Assembly (NCBI GenBank): GCA_023333565.1
Contig: JAJKFH010000115.1
Span: 868,001 to 932,000 of the forward strand
Direction: 5' to 3'
Length of the DNA stretch: 64,000 nt
Origin: Puffinus mauretanicus
Lineage: Eukaryota > Chordata > Aves > Procellariiformes > Procellariidae
In this document: positions 47,404 to 58,541 of the stretch, piece by piece
Layout of the letters: each line of letters starts with the position of its first letter
Numbering within the stretch: position 1 is the stretch's first letter
The notes under the pieces: model-generated
Databases searched by the model: none
The model's input: the letters and a program-made list of their open reading frames with translations, nothing else
What the model was told of the DNA's origin: nothing
Program-made: the position numbers and the translations under genes

Positions 47404-50400
47404 AAACTGATTTACACCAAGCTAACTGCAGATCACAGCCTCAGAAACTGCTGTATGCTAACAGTTGGCAGATGAATGGTTTTCTAATCTGATTTAATCT
47501 GTTTCTCTGAGCATTCATCCCCCCAGGATATCAAATTACCTCAGGGACTGAGGAATGAGACTGTAAATTGTACTCTGCTTTTGGGCAAAATTATGATAGC
47601 CAAAAAAATAAAGATTGTTCACAAATAGGTAATTTAAGAGTAGCCTGTGTAAAATTTTCCTCATTTTCTTGGCAGGCAAAGCTGTAATAAACATGCAATT
47701 AGTAATATTAGTGACATACATTTTTCTTCAAAAGACAGTCATATTATATTTGCTCACAAATATGTTCAATAATTTTTTCAGTACGTTTCGGCAATTATAC
47801 AATACATAGTGTTAAGGATTCAATGTAAATAAGCAATTACTATTTAGAGAGAACATTTTTTTGAAGGTAATAGACTGTCATCCCTTTTCAAGGGCTGTAA
47901 GAATAGTAAAGAGGAAATTACAATTTGAAAAAATGCCACATAGTCACATTAATTGTTTGAGTGATTCCAAAGTCACAACTGGTTCACATAAGCTGCATAT
48001 TTTGGCTTTTTTGTGTGTGATGCTTTTGGTCCCTTAAGTCAGTATCTGAAGCACTGCCCTTTGTGTACTGCTAATCAGCCCCTTAGACCAGTGTAATGTG
48101 AATTCAGAGCATTAAATTTCCTTTAGGGATTCTGCACTGGTGTAAGTGACTGCACAAATTGCCCAATAGGGCCTTGTCCACAAGGTACTGCACACCTGTA
48201 ATTTCTGTTCACTTCATTGGAGCTGGAGGAGGTGCTCAATAGTCCACTCAAAGCTTCAGTGTACTTAAAAGATCCACCTTATTTTTTGGCTGGTCACAGC
48301 TGGCTGTACATTAAAATAACAGGAGTCTCACAGCATCTTGCCGAAAACATCTAGGATGCCCAGTTTTCATAGTCCCAGTCTCAAATACTCTCCCAAAGTC
48401 TCCCAGGAACAATTCACCTGCATCCAGTTATCTTCATATTTCAGACAGAATGGGAAACAAAATATCACCTTCGACACCTCCTGCACTTTGAGGACAGTGA
48501 TATGTTTCCCAGCTTCCAGGATGGTAAGCAACTAGTACCAAACCAAACATCTAAACACCACCAAATGAACTTTGGTGGCTGCAATAGCGTACCTACAGCC
48601 TGTGGTTGAGATTCTAATCCTGGATAGGTATAAAGTACAAAACTTCCCAGAAAATTTTCATCAGTGAAAAATGAATACCTTGGGAAATGGAAGGCAACCA
48701 ATTTCTTTCTCATTACGTGTTCATTTCTTAATTTGCAAGGGATGAGTTTTGTCTTCTTTGTAAAGCCTTGCTGAATATAACAGGATTTGTACAGGTGTAA
48801 ATGAGGGCAAGATGTGTCCAATTACTTTAGGTTTTGAAATTAAAAAAAGGAATTACTACTAGATTGCTGTGACCCTTCATTTTGCATAACCACCAGCTTA
48901 TCTATTTTGTTTAAGAGAGTTTTTGTACTTTCATTGTAAGAACTCACCATTGATTTGCAGCCAGATGACTAGAAAAGCATCATTTTCATTCTGGAGGGAG
49001 ACTCTGCACTCTTTCAACTTATGTACACTTTGTAAAGACAAGGAGAGTTAAAGAGATGTACATTGTTTACCTTCAATTTTCCTAAGAGCACTTGCCTTTT
49101 TGTTTAGTTCAGGATGATAACAAAGCCTCAGAAGACATAGGTCAGTTGTGATCAGAACCCCCTCCTCCTTCCACACTCCTGGCCTTAGATAGAATCTCAG
49201 ATTTCACAGAATTAGCACCATCTAATGGAAAAAAAGGAAGGAAAAAAAGAAGAAAAAACAGTTAGGTGGAATAACTGGTAAAGGGGACAACAGTGTGCAA
49301 AGATTACTTTAAAGAGCTGGTATATTTTAAGCAAACATCCCCACCTTGAAACTTTTCTAATCAAGTTCTGGAGCTTTCCAAAGCTACTTAGCTCTGATTA
49401 AAACAGAAATGTTTTTGGCAAGAATACCAAAACCTTGATGTTTATTTATGGCAAGAACCTTTTATAGTATCTTAGATGCACAAACTGGCCTAAAATATTC
49501 AAAAAGGCAAACAGTCCCATCTTAGAAGATCTAATGAGGAAAAGCAATACTAGTATGAATTCCACTTCTAGATCCTTCCTTAAAGAACATGGCAAAAGCT
49601 TGATCACAAAACATTATGCTATTGATTATCTACCTTTTGCACTCTGAAAAGCAGAGCATCTTACCCTTTCTCCTTTCTTCTGTCACTGAGGGGTTTTAGA
49701 CTTTCATCTAAGCCGCCACTAGATCGATGTTCAGTTTCAACTAATGTCCCTGTCCCTTACTTTATTTTCTATGCCTCAAGCCTCTCATGTCATCCTCCTA
49801 ATCCTCTGGAGTCCACTTGCACAGACAGCATCAACTTTATGGACTTTGTCCAGCTGGGAAACAATTTAAGGACTAGAAGAAGTGGAAGAGCCTTTTTAAT
49901 CCAACACCCTTGAGATCAGAGATCTCGTCAGGGATTAGCTCACATCTCATACTCTCCAGACAGAGCCCTAAATTCCTCAGTAGACTGTTCTGGAGGGGTT
50001 GTTCAATTCATAGGTAAGCATTGTAAGCAAAGTGGGGAAACCACAGAGAGAAGAGAGAGGGGGAAGGGGCAAGAACCCAGGTGGGCCATTGTACACCACC
50101 CCACCCCCAGTGACGCTGTGGCATCTGGGTGTTTAAGGACTGCATACAAGGCGGGTGAATGAGAAAGCTGTCCCAGACCACTCTCTAGCCAGGTGGCTCA
50201 TCTGCTCACTTGCAAAATAGGTAATAAGGGTTCAAATCGCTCCAAGCAAAAGAAAAACCCAACAGTACGAGTGGGATTCCTCCCACCCGGTCTCTGACTC
50301 TGTTGTTTAGCACCAGTATTATGGTCAGCAGAGATATCAGCCAAACTAGCAATGGAGTTAGGATCACCGATCTGACCAAGTGCATTTTGCCTTCCACTGT

Positions 50401-53400
50401 ATTAAATACTTATCCACTGTCTAGAAAAGGATTCCAGAAGAATTCCTCTGGTACATTTGCCCACACTGTAGACATCCATAGTTATTTTGAAAAACCCGTC
50501 TCACTCTCCCATATGTTGATCAAGTTCCTTACCCATGTAGCTGATGGGGACAACACAACATACCTCATCCCTGCATTTAGTGCAAACAATTCTTCATTTT
50601 CTCTAACTTCTTTACAAAGATGCCAAAAATAATTTGTGTTGGTTCCAATGAAACTTATTAGCTTGATAAGAAAATTATTTGAGATCTCTGAAAGGAAGTG
50701 GTTAAATCTATACTGAGACAAATAATCTTGATATCAGGAATCATAGAGTTTGACTTGCAAACCAATACTGTTGAAGAAACAAATCACTGAACAGCAGAAT
50801 GCTTCTTGGATAGACTCCTTTCACACCTTACCTTTACTACATACCAACATGGAGAAAGATCCGCAGTTAATTATCAGTAGCCTCATCATCCTTTACTGCG
50901 TCTCCTGTTTTATCTTTAGTTTCCTTTCACTATGCCAGCTATTCCTGTACAATCTCTTCTACTTCCCTAGATTTTCCAGAACTGTGTATGTATTCCCTTC
51001 AGTGAACACCTGCCTGTGCCCATTCCCAGGGAACAGCAAAGTGAGCCATCCATTGAAGTCCAAGCTTCTGCATCTGCTGTGCCTTTTGAATAACAGGTGT
51101 TAAGACAAAAAAGCAGAGGTTGGTGATGCTTTCTGGAAGCTGGCATATCCAGATTCATCTGAGCTATTATTCCAGGTATCCCAACAACAAAAACAGCTGC
51201 AAAAACACAGAAATAAAAGCATGTACCTTATCCTTCCATTTCACCTTCTTCCTTTCTCTAACACCCATTAATTTCTTCTGTCACATCTCACCGCTTCCCA
51301 ATACAAACATTATTTGTGATATCACCTGCCTTCATTCGCCTTCTTAATACAGTGCAGCCAATTAAATGATGATCGCCAAGGAAAATAAAAGGTGGGACTT
51401 CTGAAGCTAACAGCATTGTCTATATCATTTGGATCTTCATCTTATATCATCTATAACTGAGACACTTTCGTATTCTTTATGTGCCTATTTTCTCAAGGTT
51501 ATAGATCCCTTCAGTAAAGCCTGCATCTTCATCTATGCCTTGAATTGGGTGAACTGGATTGAGCATACTAAAAAACACTCAAACAACAGTAGCACCCATT
51601 TCAATTATTATTTGAAAGTTACAAGTGGTTACTGTATCTCTGAATCAAGTTCAGAGGACAATACAAAAAGCAAGTACTCGCCACTTTTTGTCAAAGGCAG
51701 GCAGATAAAAATCTAGCGACGCCTTGAATAGTGATCAGAGGAATGCAAGTCTGAGCCATTCTAATGCTTGGGTTTGTTTTCTGAAGAAAGCAAGCTTATT
51801 CTGAAACAGTATAAGAAGCACCACTGAAGATATTAGATAGCCAGACAGGGTGACAATTCCTTCTCTTGTGATCTATTTGTACTGTTTCATTCAGCGCTTT
51901 AAAACTACTTTCCTGTAATTATATCTAGAGGAAGGATTAAAAAAATTATTAGGCATTTAAACTGTGAGGGTAAGGTCAACAATACATCAGGACCTGCAAA
52001 CAGAACTCCAATGAGGATAAAAGAAATTCTGTAGGAAGCCAAGAAAAGCTACATTAAGGCTGTGAGCTCTCATTTGTCGTGATTCCTTCCCCACCGCCCC
52101 CACAGTGACATAGCTCTGCAGAACTTACTTTTACAGAGTTTGTACACTTTCAGGCTATACCTGTGTCTGTTTCTCCCTACATACACCTCCCTGACACTCT
52201 TGTTCTTCCTCCTGCATGTGTCAGAGACCTCAGGGTCTCAGCTACCTGCCAGAGGCTCTGTGAGGGCCATACTTTACAGAACTACTGTGGAACGCCATCT
52301 TCTGTCAATGCTGGTGGCTCTCCAGGCTGCTGACTCTCCCTGGCTTTTCCTACCCACCCTATGTGTCTACACCCCTGCTCCACCAACCAATACCTCTTTG
52401 AACGGGGGTAGAAGGAAAGAAACAATACCATCACAGTGGCTAATCAATACCCTCTACGTTCACTTTCTTCATAGGGTGAGAGTACTCCACATAGGAAATG
52501 ATCCACTAACCTGCGTGTAATATTAAATCTATGCCATGGTTTAGTTGAGGAAAATCGTGCTGTTTAAAAACAAATAAAACCAATCTTTGATTTTTTTATT
52601 TTCCATTCCCATAATTCTGCACTATAGACTAATCCAGAAGAGTTGCATGGAAAAATAAAGAATTTGTTACCTGTACCTCACATGAAACACTCAGAAACAT
52701 TCAGTCAGAAGGAGGACACTTGTGGCAAAGATGCTCACATTTTGCTTTCAAATTACCTGTTTCTTCTCCCTGAAAACAGAAGAAAGAGAAGGAAAACTGG
52801 ACAATTGTAGAGAAATAAAGCACCAGTTGTGCCTCTCTTAACCGCTCAACCCAAAGGTTGAATTCTGTGCAATTAGAAGGGGAAAATCATGCAACTGGCA
52901 CAGGTAGGTGACAAAATTAACATATACAAATTTCTGATCTCTGCTACTGAAGCTCCTGCAGATGAACACTCTCATTTATATTGAATTACCTTTAATCCAG
53001 TCTTTTTTTTTCTTAGTGCACTACCCAGAAATTTGTAGGGACATTACTGGAGATATCAAAACCAAATTCAGAACTAACACAAAAGAAGAAAAGGATTTTA
53101 TTTATTGCATATAACTTTAACCAGACAAAGGACCGTTGAACCCCATGCTGTTGCAGTTGCCTCCATTTGATCTAATAGACTCTCTTGTACCTAGTACAGC
53201 AAAGAGCTCACATTTTCAGCAGGAGGGTTGTATGCACACAGAGCAAATAAGCTGATGACATAATAACGGCTAAAGAATGGTCTTATTTAATTGAGGTCTT
53301 GAAACAAAAAAATCATTTGAACTTTCTGGACAGCACTGCATCACCTTTTGAAATGCACACCCTGGGCTTGTTCTCTGCACAACGACATGAAAGGCCCAGG

Positions 53401-54441
53401 CCTGATTCTCATTATAATCATCCTAGAAGTTCCAGACCAGACACCAGCTAGCCGGGCTCACCCTGAGCAGGAATTTGAAGAAAGAAATTACTGGAAAAAA
53501 ACAAACCCCTTCCATAGGCAAGTCTTTCACCCTTAAATGCAGCAATTAGAGAGAGTCTGTGTCAAATCAAATTGAGAACAGAAGCACATATCCCAGATTT
53601 TGCTAACTTCAATCATATGAGCTGCTCTTTCAGGGGTGTCAGCCCGGCCCCTGGTCTCCAGACCAACTGTGGATTTTTGCTTCTGTACTTCTGCTTCCAT
53701 ATCAGCATTTCCTAAGGGCCTGCAAAACTGTTTTATTTCATCTGAACATATCACATTCCCTTTAGTACATCTCTATTTGGAAAGCAAGTTGCAGCTCAGC
53801 TCTCTTTTTTTCTCTTGAATTGTTCACATAGCACTGCTGGACATAGTGATAACTGCTGCCATTCTCCTAGACAAAAAAAAAAAAAATTAGTTTAATTAAT
53901 ATTTGAAGTAGAAAAAACAGAAAGTTGTTTTTCCTGAATCTGATGAGTGCTGTGCATGTCTCGTAATTTTACAGTAAGACAGCTTTTCTACCCCATGTGT
54001 TCTTCCACTTCTATGGATTACAACAGTTTAAACACAACAGGAAGCTTTATAGGGAAAAATAAATAAAATGACTAGCTACCATCTATGCATGGTAATTTAT
54101 AGTTCCAAACAGCAACCCTAACTACCGCTAGTAATCTATTCCAAATTATGAGCTGCTAAAGTTCACTTTTTTACTTGTGAAGTGTTGTTTTTTGGGGAGT
54201 GAGGGGAATTGGAAAGGCAACATTTGTTATTGTGAAATGTATAAAAGACTGTGCATACTTTTTACCATGCCACTAATATAACTGAATGTACTAAATTGTG
54301 CCACATAGTGAACTGATAAACAGCAACATTGCCTGAAATTGCTAGAATCTCATGCCCAAAAGCTTGAAGTTATCACTGGTCACTAAGTTTGAACGTACAA
54401 AACTGGGTGTCAGAGCTGATGCTGCACAAATGCAGACATGC
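47404..54441. other. Non-coding stretch, no gene recognised
   Basis: Seven kilobases without a supportable gene. The longest frames (about 118-126 codons near 48.5, 50.8 and 52.2 kb) have no recognisable domain, are not flanked by convincing splice signals and look random. Low-complexity items include an AAGGAAAAAAAGAAG stretch near 49230-49258 and an A14 run at 53873-53886. I cannot exclude diverged transposon remnants. Confidence 0.55.
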
Positions 54442-54620
54442 TGTTGTGGGTTGACCTTGGTGGCTGCCAGACACCCACCCAGCTGCTCACTCACTCCCCC
54501 TCCTCAACAGGACAGGGGGAGAAAATAAGATGGAAAAGCTCATGGGTCACGATAAAGACAGGGAGATCACTTACCAATTACCGTCACAGACAAAACAGAC
54601 TCTATGTGGGGAAAATTAAC

Positions 54621-54626
54621 TTTATT
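54621..54626 (-). terminator. Minus-strand LTR polyadenylation signal AATAAA
   Basis: Plus-strand TTTATT is AATAAA on the strand on which this LTR is transcribed. It lies about 180 bp from the U5 terminus, a distance close to that of ATTAAA from the end of the related LTR (about 130 bp). Confidence 0.5.
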
Positions 54627-54829
54627 GCCAATTGAAATAGAGTTGGATGGTGAGAAACAAAGACAAAAAACTAAAACACCATCTCCCCATTCCCCTTTTC
54701 CCAGGCTTAACGTCACTCCTTCATCCCCGACTCCTCTACCTCTTCCCCTCTGAGCAGTGCAGGGGGATGGGCAATGGGGGGCTGTGGTCAGCCCACACCA
54801 GCTCCCCTCTGACGCTCCTTCCTCCTCAT

Positions 54830-55160
54830 GATTTTCCTCTGCCCCACCGGGGTCTCTCCCGGGGCCGCAGGGGCGTCTCTGCTGGGGCGCCCGGAGCCCC
54901 TCCTCCCCTCCTCCTGCTCTCCCCGCGGGGCTCGCAGGGCTGGTTCTCACACGGGTCCCTCAGCCCTGGCTGCCGGGCAGCGTTTTGCCCTTCCTCACCC
55001 GGGCTCTCCCCGAGGCGCCCGCCCGCGGCTGAGGGGCTCAGCTGTGCCCTGCGCTGGGGCCGTTGGAGCCGGCTGGAACCGGCTGTGTCCGGCCCGGGGC
55101 AGCCCCGGCCGCGCCTCGCAGGGGCCGCCCCTGCAGCCCCCCCGCTGCTGCTGCTGCTGC
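54830..55160 (-). promoter_or_regulatory. CpG-rich U3 region of the minus-strand LTR
   Basis: This part is strongly GC- and CpG-rich in an otherwise AT-rich window (for example CCGGGGCCGCAGG, GGCGCCCGGAGC, GAGGCGCCCGCCCGCGGC). In the minus-strand orientation it is the U3, i.e. the promoter/enhancer side. I saw no clear TATA box, so a TATA-less CpG-type promoter is possible. Activity and methylation are unknown. Confidence 0.45.
55144..55160. repeat. (GCT)n triplet run inside the LTR
   Basis: Five GCT units plus GC sit just inside the minus-strand 5' end of the LTR. In the version of this LTR that I recall, this position reads CCGCTACCAAAACC, so the triplets may be a local expansion. Confidence 0.6.
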
Positions 55161-55185
55161 CGGCACCGGCAACCAATACACATGT

Positions 55186-55415
55186 TTAAAACTAGTGCTT
55201 TATTTTAGCAGCGAATTATGACCCAACAGAACAATTCACTTGTGGGCAAAATAGCAAAACCCATGCATCAACCCTTTAAATCAACGAGGGTGAATATCTA
55301 CGGATAAACTCTGGTCCTATTTCTTACTGGCTTGATGCCGAGTGAAAAATCTTTTCCTGCCTTATACATAATGTCTAGCTGCATTATGGCTTCTAGCCTT
55401 AAAAGTCTGTGAACT
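55186..55415. other. Short spacer, nothing recognised
   Basis: About 230 bp between the minus-strand LTR and the CR1 tail fragment, with no gene or repeat that I recognise. Confidence 0.5.
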
Positions 55416-55516
55416 CGCTTAAGGGACATGGTTTAGTGGGCATGGTGGTGTTGGGTTGACGGTTGGACTCAATGATCTTAGAAGTCTTTTCCAACCTTAA
55501 TGATTCCATGATCCTA
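55416..55516 (+). mobile_element. CR1 3'-end fragment, about 100 bp
   Basis: The sequence from CGCTTAAGGGACATGGT through GGTGTTGGGTTGACGGTTGG and TTTTCCAACCTTAATGATTC matches the 3' UTR and tail of the 45-47 kb CR1 almost base for base, ending in two degraded ATTCTATG-type repeats. It begins 14 codons or fewer before the ORF2 stop, so it is an extreme 5' truncation, dead on arrival. It is the same young subfamily as the copies at 31.4 and 45.0 kb. Confidence 0.93.
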
Positions 55517-58261
55517 ACTCGTCATCCTTTAGATCAGAAACGCCTTGCTCTGGCGAGCGGCTAGAAGGGGGTGGCTGCTCCTGTCACAGGGCTCCCGTTG
55601 CTGCCCTTGCAGAGCAGAGGTTGCGCTTGTCGGCAGTCAATGGCAGCAAAACGTCCAACCCAGCTAACAGTCAGCCGGGAGTTGGGCTGCAGGCTTGGGC
55701 AGAGCACCACAGAGCTCAGGAACACTGATAGATAATCCCATCCTTTTCCAGAGCCCATCGTATTAGCGCGTGAATCAATGAAGTGGCTTCATCGGCTCAG
55801 CGGGCAAGTAATGCATAAATAGGGCAAACATCTAAAGTTGTCGTGACTGTATGTAGTATTTGTGTAAATCTCCCTCCTCATGCAGGAATGGAAGTTTCAT
55901 GATAATTTTGATAAGTGGAAGTGCAATTGCGGTGGGTAGCTCGTAACTGACCATTATCATCAAATCTGTTCGCATTTTAAAGAGCTTCTAAAGAAGTCGT
56001 TATGAAAGACTAACATGGTCTTATTCTACTAGTAAAGCAGGCTTTATGTGAAAAAAGAAGATAGTAAAGTTTTTGCCAATAACGCAGCACATCAGTCAAG
56101 AATATTTATCCAGCTTCAAATATTTCAGACTTTTAAAATTTAAACTGATAATTATTGCAAGAAATTAGGCCTGTTTCTCAAACTATTTTGCTATTAATTT
56201 GTTATTTTCTCCCAAAGCAGCTGCAAATGTCATGTAGTACATGGAGAAAATGTTTTAAATTGCTCTCCTTCAGTTCAAATCTCTAGATTTTCATTTTGGC
56301 TGCTCCTAATGGAGTATACTAAGAAAAAACTTGGAAACATGTTTTCAGTCTACTAACAAATTCTAGTCAGGACTAATCAGAATTCAGACATCATGCTTAA
56401 AAATGACAACTTCATGGCCCAGATCCCATAGGCATCTTGAAATTTGATTTTCAGGTTCTCCAGGTAGGTGTATAAATCTGTGCTTCTGTCTGTAGCGGGC
56501 GGCGCTCTGGCCTTGAATACATAGCAAAATTTGTTATCCATCTTGTGCTTTTATCCTTTATCAGACTCAAGAAACGATATGCTCCTGTTCCTCGATGTTC
56601 TGAAGGAGTTAATCCGGGCTTCATTCTCAAAAGATGCCTTATGGATCAGGCTGTCACAGATACCACAGTGACTGCCACTACTTTAAAACAAAAGAAAGCA
56701 AGAACACTAGGGGGAAAAAAAGCTATTTTACTTAAAAGGCCTGCAATTAGAACATTTCCTTGGGAGAAGTGGGACCTGGAATAAATTTCTTTCTCTGCTT
56801 GCAGATGAAGACACATACTTCTTTCAAAATCCGTTAGACTGGCTGTACCGTCTAGTGGATATACATGTTGATGACACACCATCCATCCTGTTGAGGATAT
56901 TCTAACAAACAGAAGAGAATTCATACTATCTTGTGCTACAGAGAGTACAAGAAGGAGCTTGACAGTGTAGCCTAGAGATTAGGATGGTCATGTGGAAAGG
57001 AAAGTTTGTGGTTGAAATTCCTGCTCCAAAGACCAGCACTTTAGTCAATGACTATTTCATGTAATAGGGAAGATATGGAGAGGACTGGAATGGGCTTTCC
57101 CCTCCTTTTCCATCCAGATCTTGATAGAACCAGAACTCTGTAGCTTTGACTACGAATCAAGTCAAACTTGATTTGTATCCAACTTGGATCCAAGTCTCTA
57201 CTTGACTAGAAAGTTTAAATATTCTCAGGTTCAAAGAACCAGTGAAGTCCCATTATGGGATCCAAGATTGCCTTCCTATCTGCCTACCCTTAGAGATGGA
57301 TGCCAAGAGCACTAGAGTATTAAAAAGTGGCATTTATATGGCAAATATACATAAGATATACTTTCATGAGCTAAATGTAGATAAAATAAATTAAGTGTTT
57401 TGAAAGACTGAAGACTTCCTCAGATTTGTACAGTTCTAAGATCTGTGAAATCTCCTAATCTCCAAGGAAACAATAAGATTTATTCTAATCTTGCTTATTT
57501 CTAGTATAGTTGGGAGAATTTCGGAAGAAGGCCTTGCTTTAGCTGAACATATGGTCCAGTTATACAGATTATACCATAATGAAACACAAATAGAAATGCT
57601 TGTGTGACACTTTTAAGAACAAACTGGCTTGAAAATTTTGAGTGCAGCATTTTTATTGATTGAATGACACAATGAATTCTAGCATCCCTCTGCATTGCCA
57701 ATGGATAATTATGATTATTATGAGGAGCATGCTTTGACTGAAAAAGTTAAGCGAGTCTCAATTTTCTATAGCTCTGAAAGACTACTGCCCTCAAGAGGCC
57801 ACATGCAGAAGCACAAAACAGTTTTTTCATTTCCCCTTTTATAAAAAATTAATTAAAATGAATATGAATTATACCTTTCACCCTGCAACGTAATTAAAAG
57901 GACACAGCATCTCTAGAATTAAGAAGTACTTCAAGTGGAATATGGGATTCATACAGCTAGGTACATCCATTTTAAAGTCACTGGACCAAAAGCTTAAACA
58001 ACAGCTAGATGCAAAGAAAACCCACTCTGCCAAACTTGCAGGCTGAGCTCCACAGATCATTATCCACTACTACAAGAACAGAAAAAAGTGACTTGCAGGA
58101 GTTGAAATCACGTGCATATATTATTTCCAAATTACAGACTATGTCAATTCCACTACTTCCGGGCGGGGGGGAGGGGGGAAGAGAGAGAAAAATCTTGTTA
58201 ATTTTATGAAGTCAGGTTTTCTCAAATGATTTCTACTGAATAAGCAGGGATGTTTCCAAGC
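55517..58261. other. Non-coding stretch, nothing recognised
   Basis: No gene or interspersed repeat is supported. Short frames near 55.6, 56.5 and 58.0 kb show no family resemblance. A G-rich tract at 58161-58178 is listed separately. Confidence 0.55.
58161..58178 (+). repeat. G-rich tract with quadruplex potential
   Basis: GGGCGGGGGGGAGGGGGG has enough G triplets, with one-base loops, to fold as an intramolecular G-quadruplex. It is isolated in AT-rich sequence. Confidence 0.7.
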
Positions 58262-58541
58262 ATAGGGCATCTACCACCTCTCTGGGCAACTTCTTCCAGT
58301 ATTTCACCACCCTTATTGTAAAAATTTTCTTCCTTATCTTTGTCTTAGTCTAAATCTACCCTCTTTTAGTTTAAAACCATTCCGCCCTTGTCCTATTGCA
58401 ACAGGCCCTGCTAAAAAGTTTGTCCCCATCTTTCTTATAAGCCCCCGTTAGGTACTGAAAGGCTGCAATAGGGTCTCCCCAGAGCCTTCTCTTCTCCAGG
58501 CTGAACAACCCTTGCTTCTTAAGCCTCCCCCTTGCATATTA
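58262..58541 (-). mobile_element. Internal CR1 fragment, antisense
   Basis: Read on the minus strand, the fragment corresponds to the ORF2 C-terminal coding region: plus-strand segments GGGTCTCCCCAGAGCCTTCTC, CTTTCTTATAAGCCCCC, GCAACAGGCCCTGCTAAAAAG and CACCTCTCTGGGCAACTTC are reverse complements of the 40.42-40.66 kb copy (GGGGAGACCTTATTGCAGCC, GGGGGCTTATAAGAAAG, CTTTTTAGCAGGGCCTGTTG, GTTGCCCAGAGAGGTG). It is thus the same older subfamily. The 3' UTR and octamer tail are missing, so the 3' end was lost after insertion or the copy was rearranged. Stops and small indels remove coding potential. Confidence 0.88.

Larger units (their letters stand above)
54442..55180 (-). mobile_element. Solo LTR of an avian endogenous retrovirus, minus strand
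   Basis: On the plus strand the element reads TGTTGTGGGTTGACC...CCGGCAACCAATACA, with TG...CA ends and a near-perfect 5-bp flank duplication (CATGC at 54437-54441, CATGT at 55181-55185). Its 54442-54570 part is homologous to the reverse complement of the U5 end of the LTR at 32.8 kb: CTCACTCACTCCCCC, CTCATGGGTCACGATAAAGA against CTCGCTCACTCCCCC, CTCATGGGTTGAGATAAAGA. So this copy is on the minus strand, with U5 at the low-coordinate end. AATAAA on the minus strand at 54621-54626 fits that. The U3 part (about 54830-55160) is very GC- and CpG-rich and holds a GCT triplet run. No retroviral genes adjoin. Confidence 0.85.

Noticed and set aside
48090..48235. Possible further copy of the CTGGTGTAA palindromic repeat
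   Set aside because: ACTGGTGTAAGTGACT and TTCACTTCATTGGAGCT are suggestive, but arms and order do not fit well enough.
48465..48821. A 118-codon minus-strand frame
   Set aside because: No motif or family recognised and no supporting context.
52140..52520. A 126-codon frame with a hydrophobic start
   Set aside because: It has no recognised domain and no evident splice or promoter context; its length is within what is expected by chance in 64 kb.
54647..55189. A 180-codon plus-strand frame and a 116-127-codon minus-strand pair in GC-rich sequence
   Set aside because: They fall inside the solo LTR. GC-rich DNA has few stop codons, and several overlapping frames on both strands are open at once, which argues against coding.
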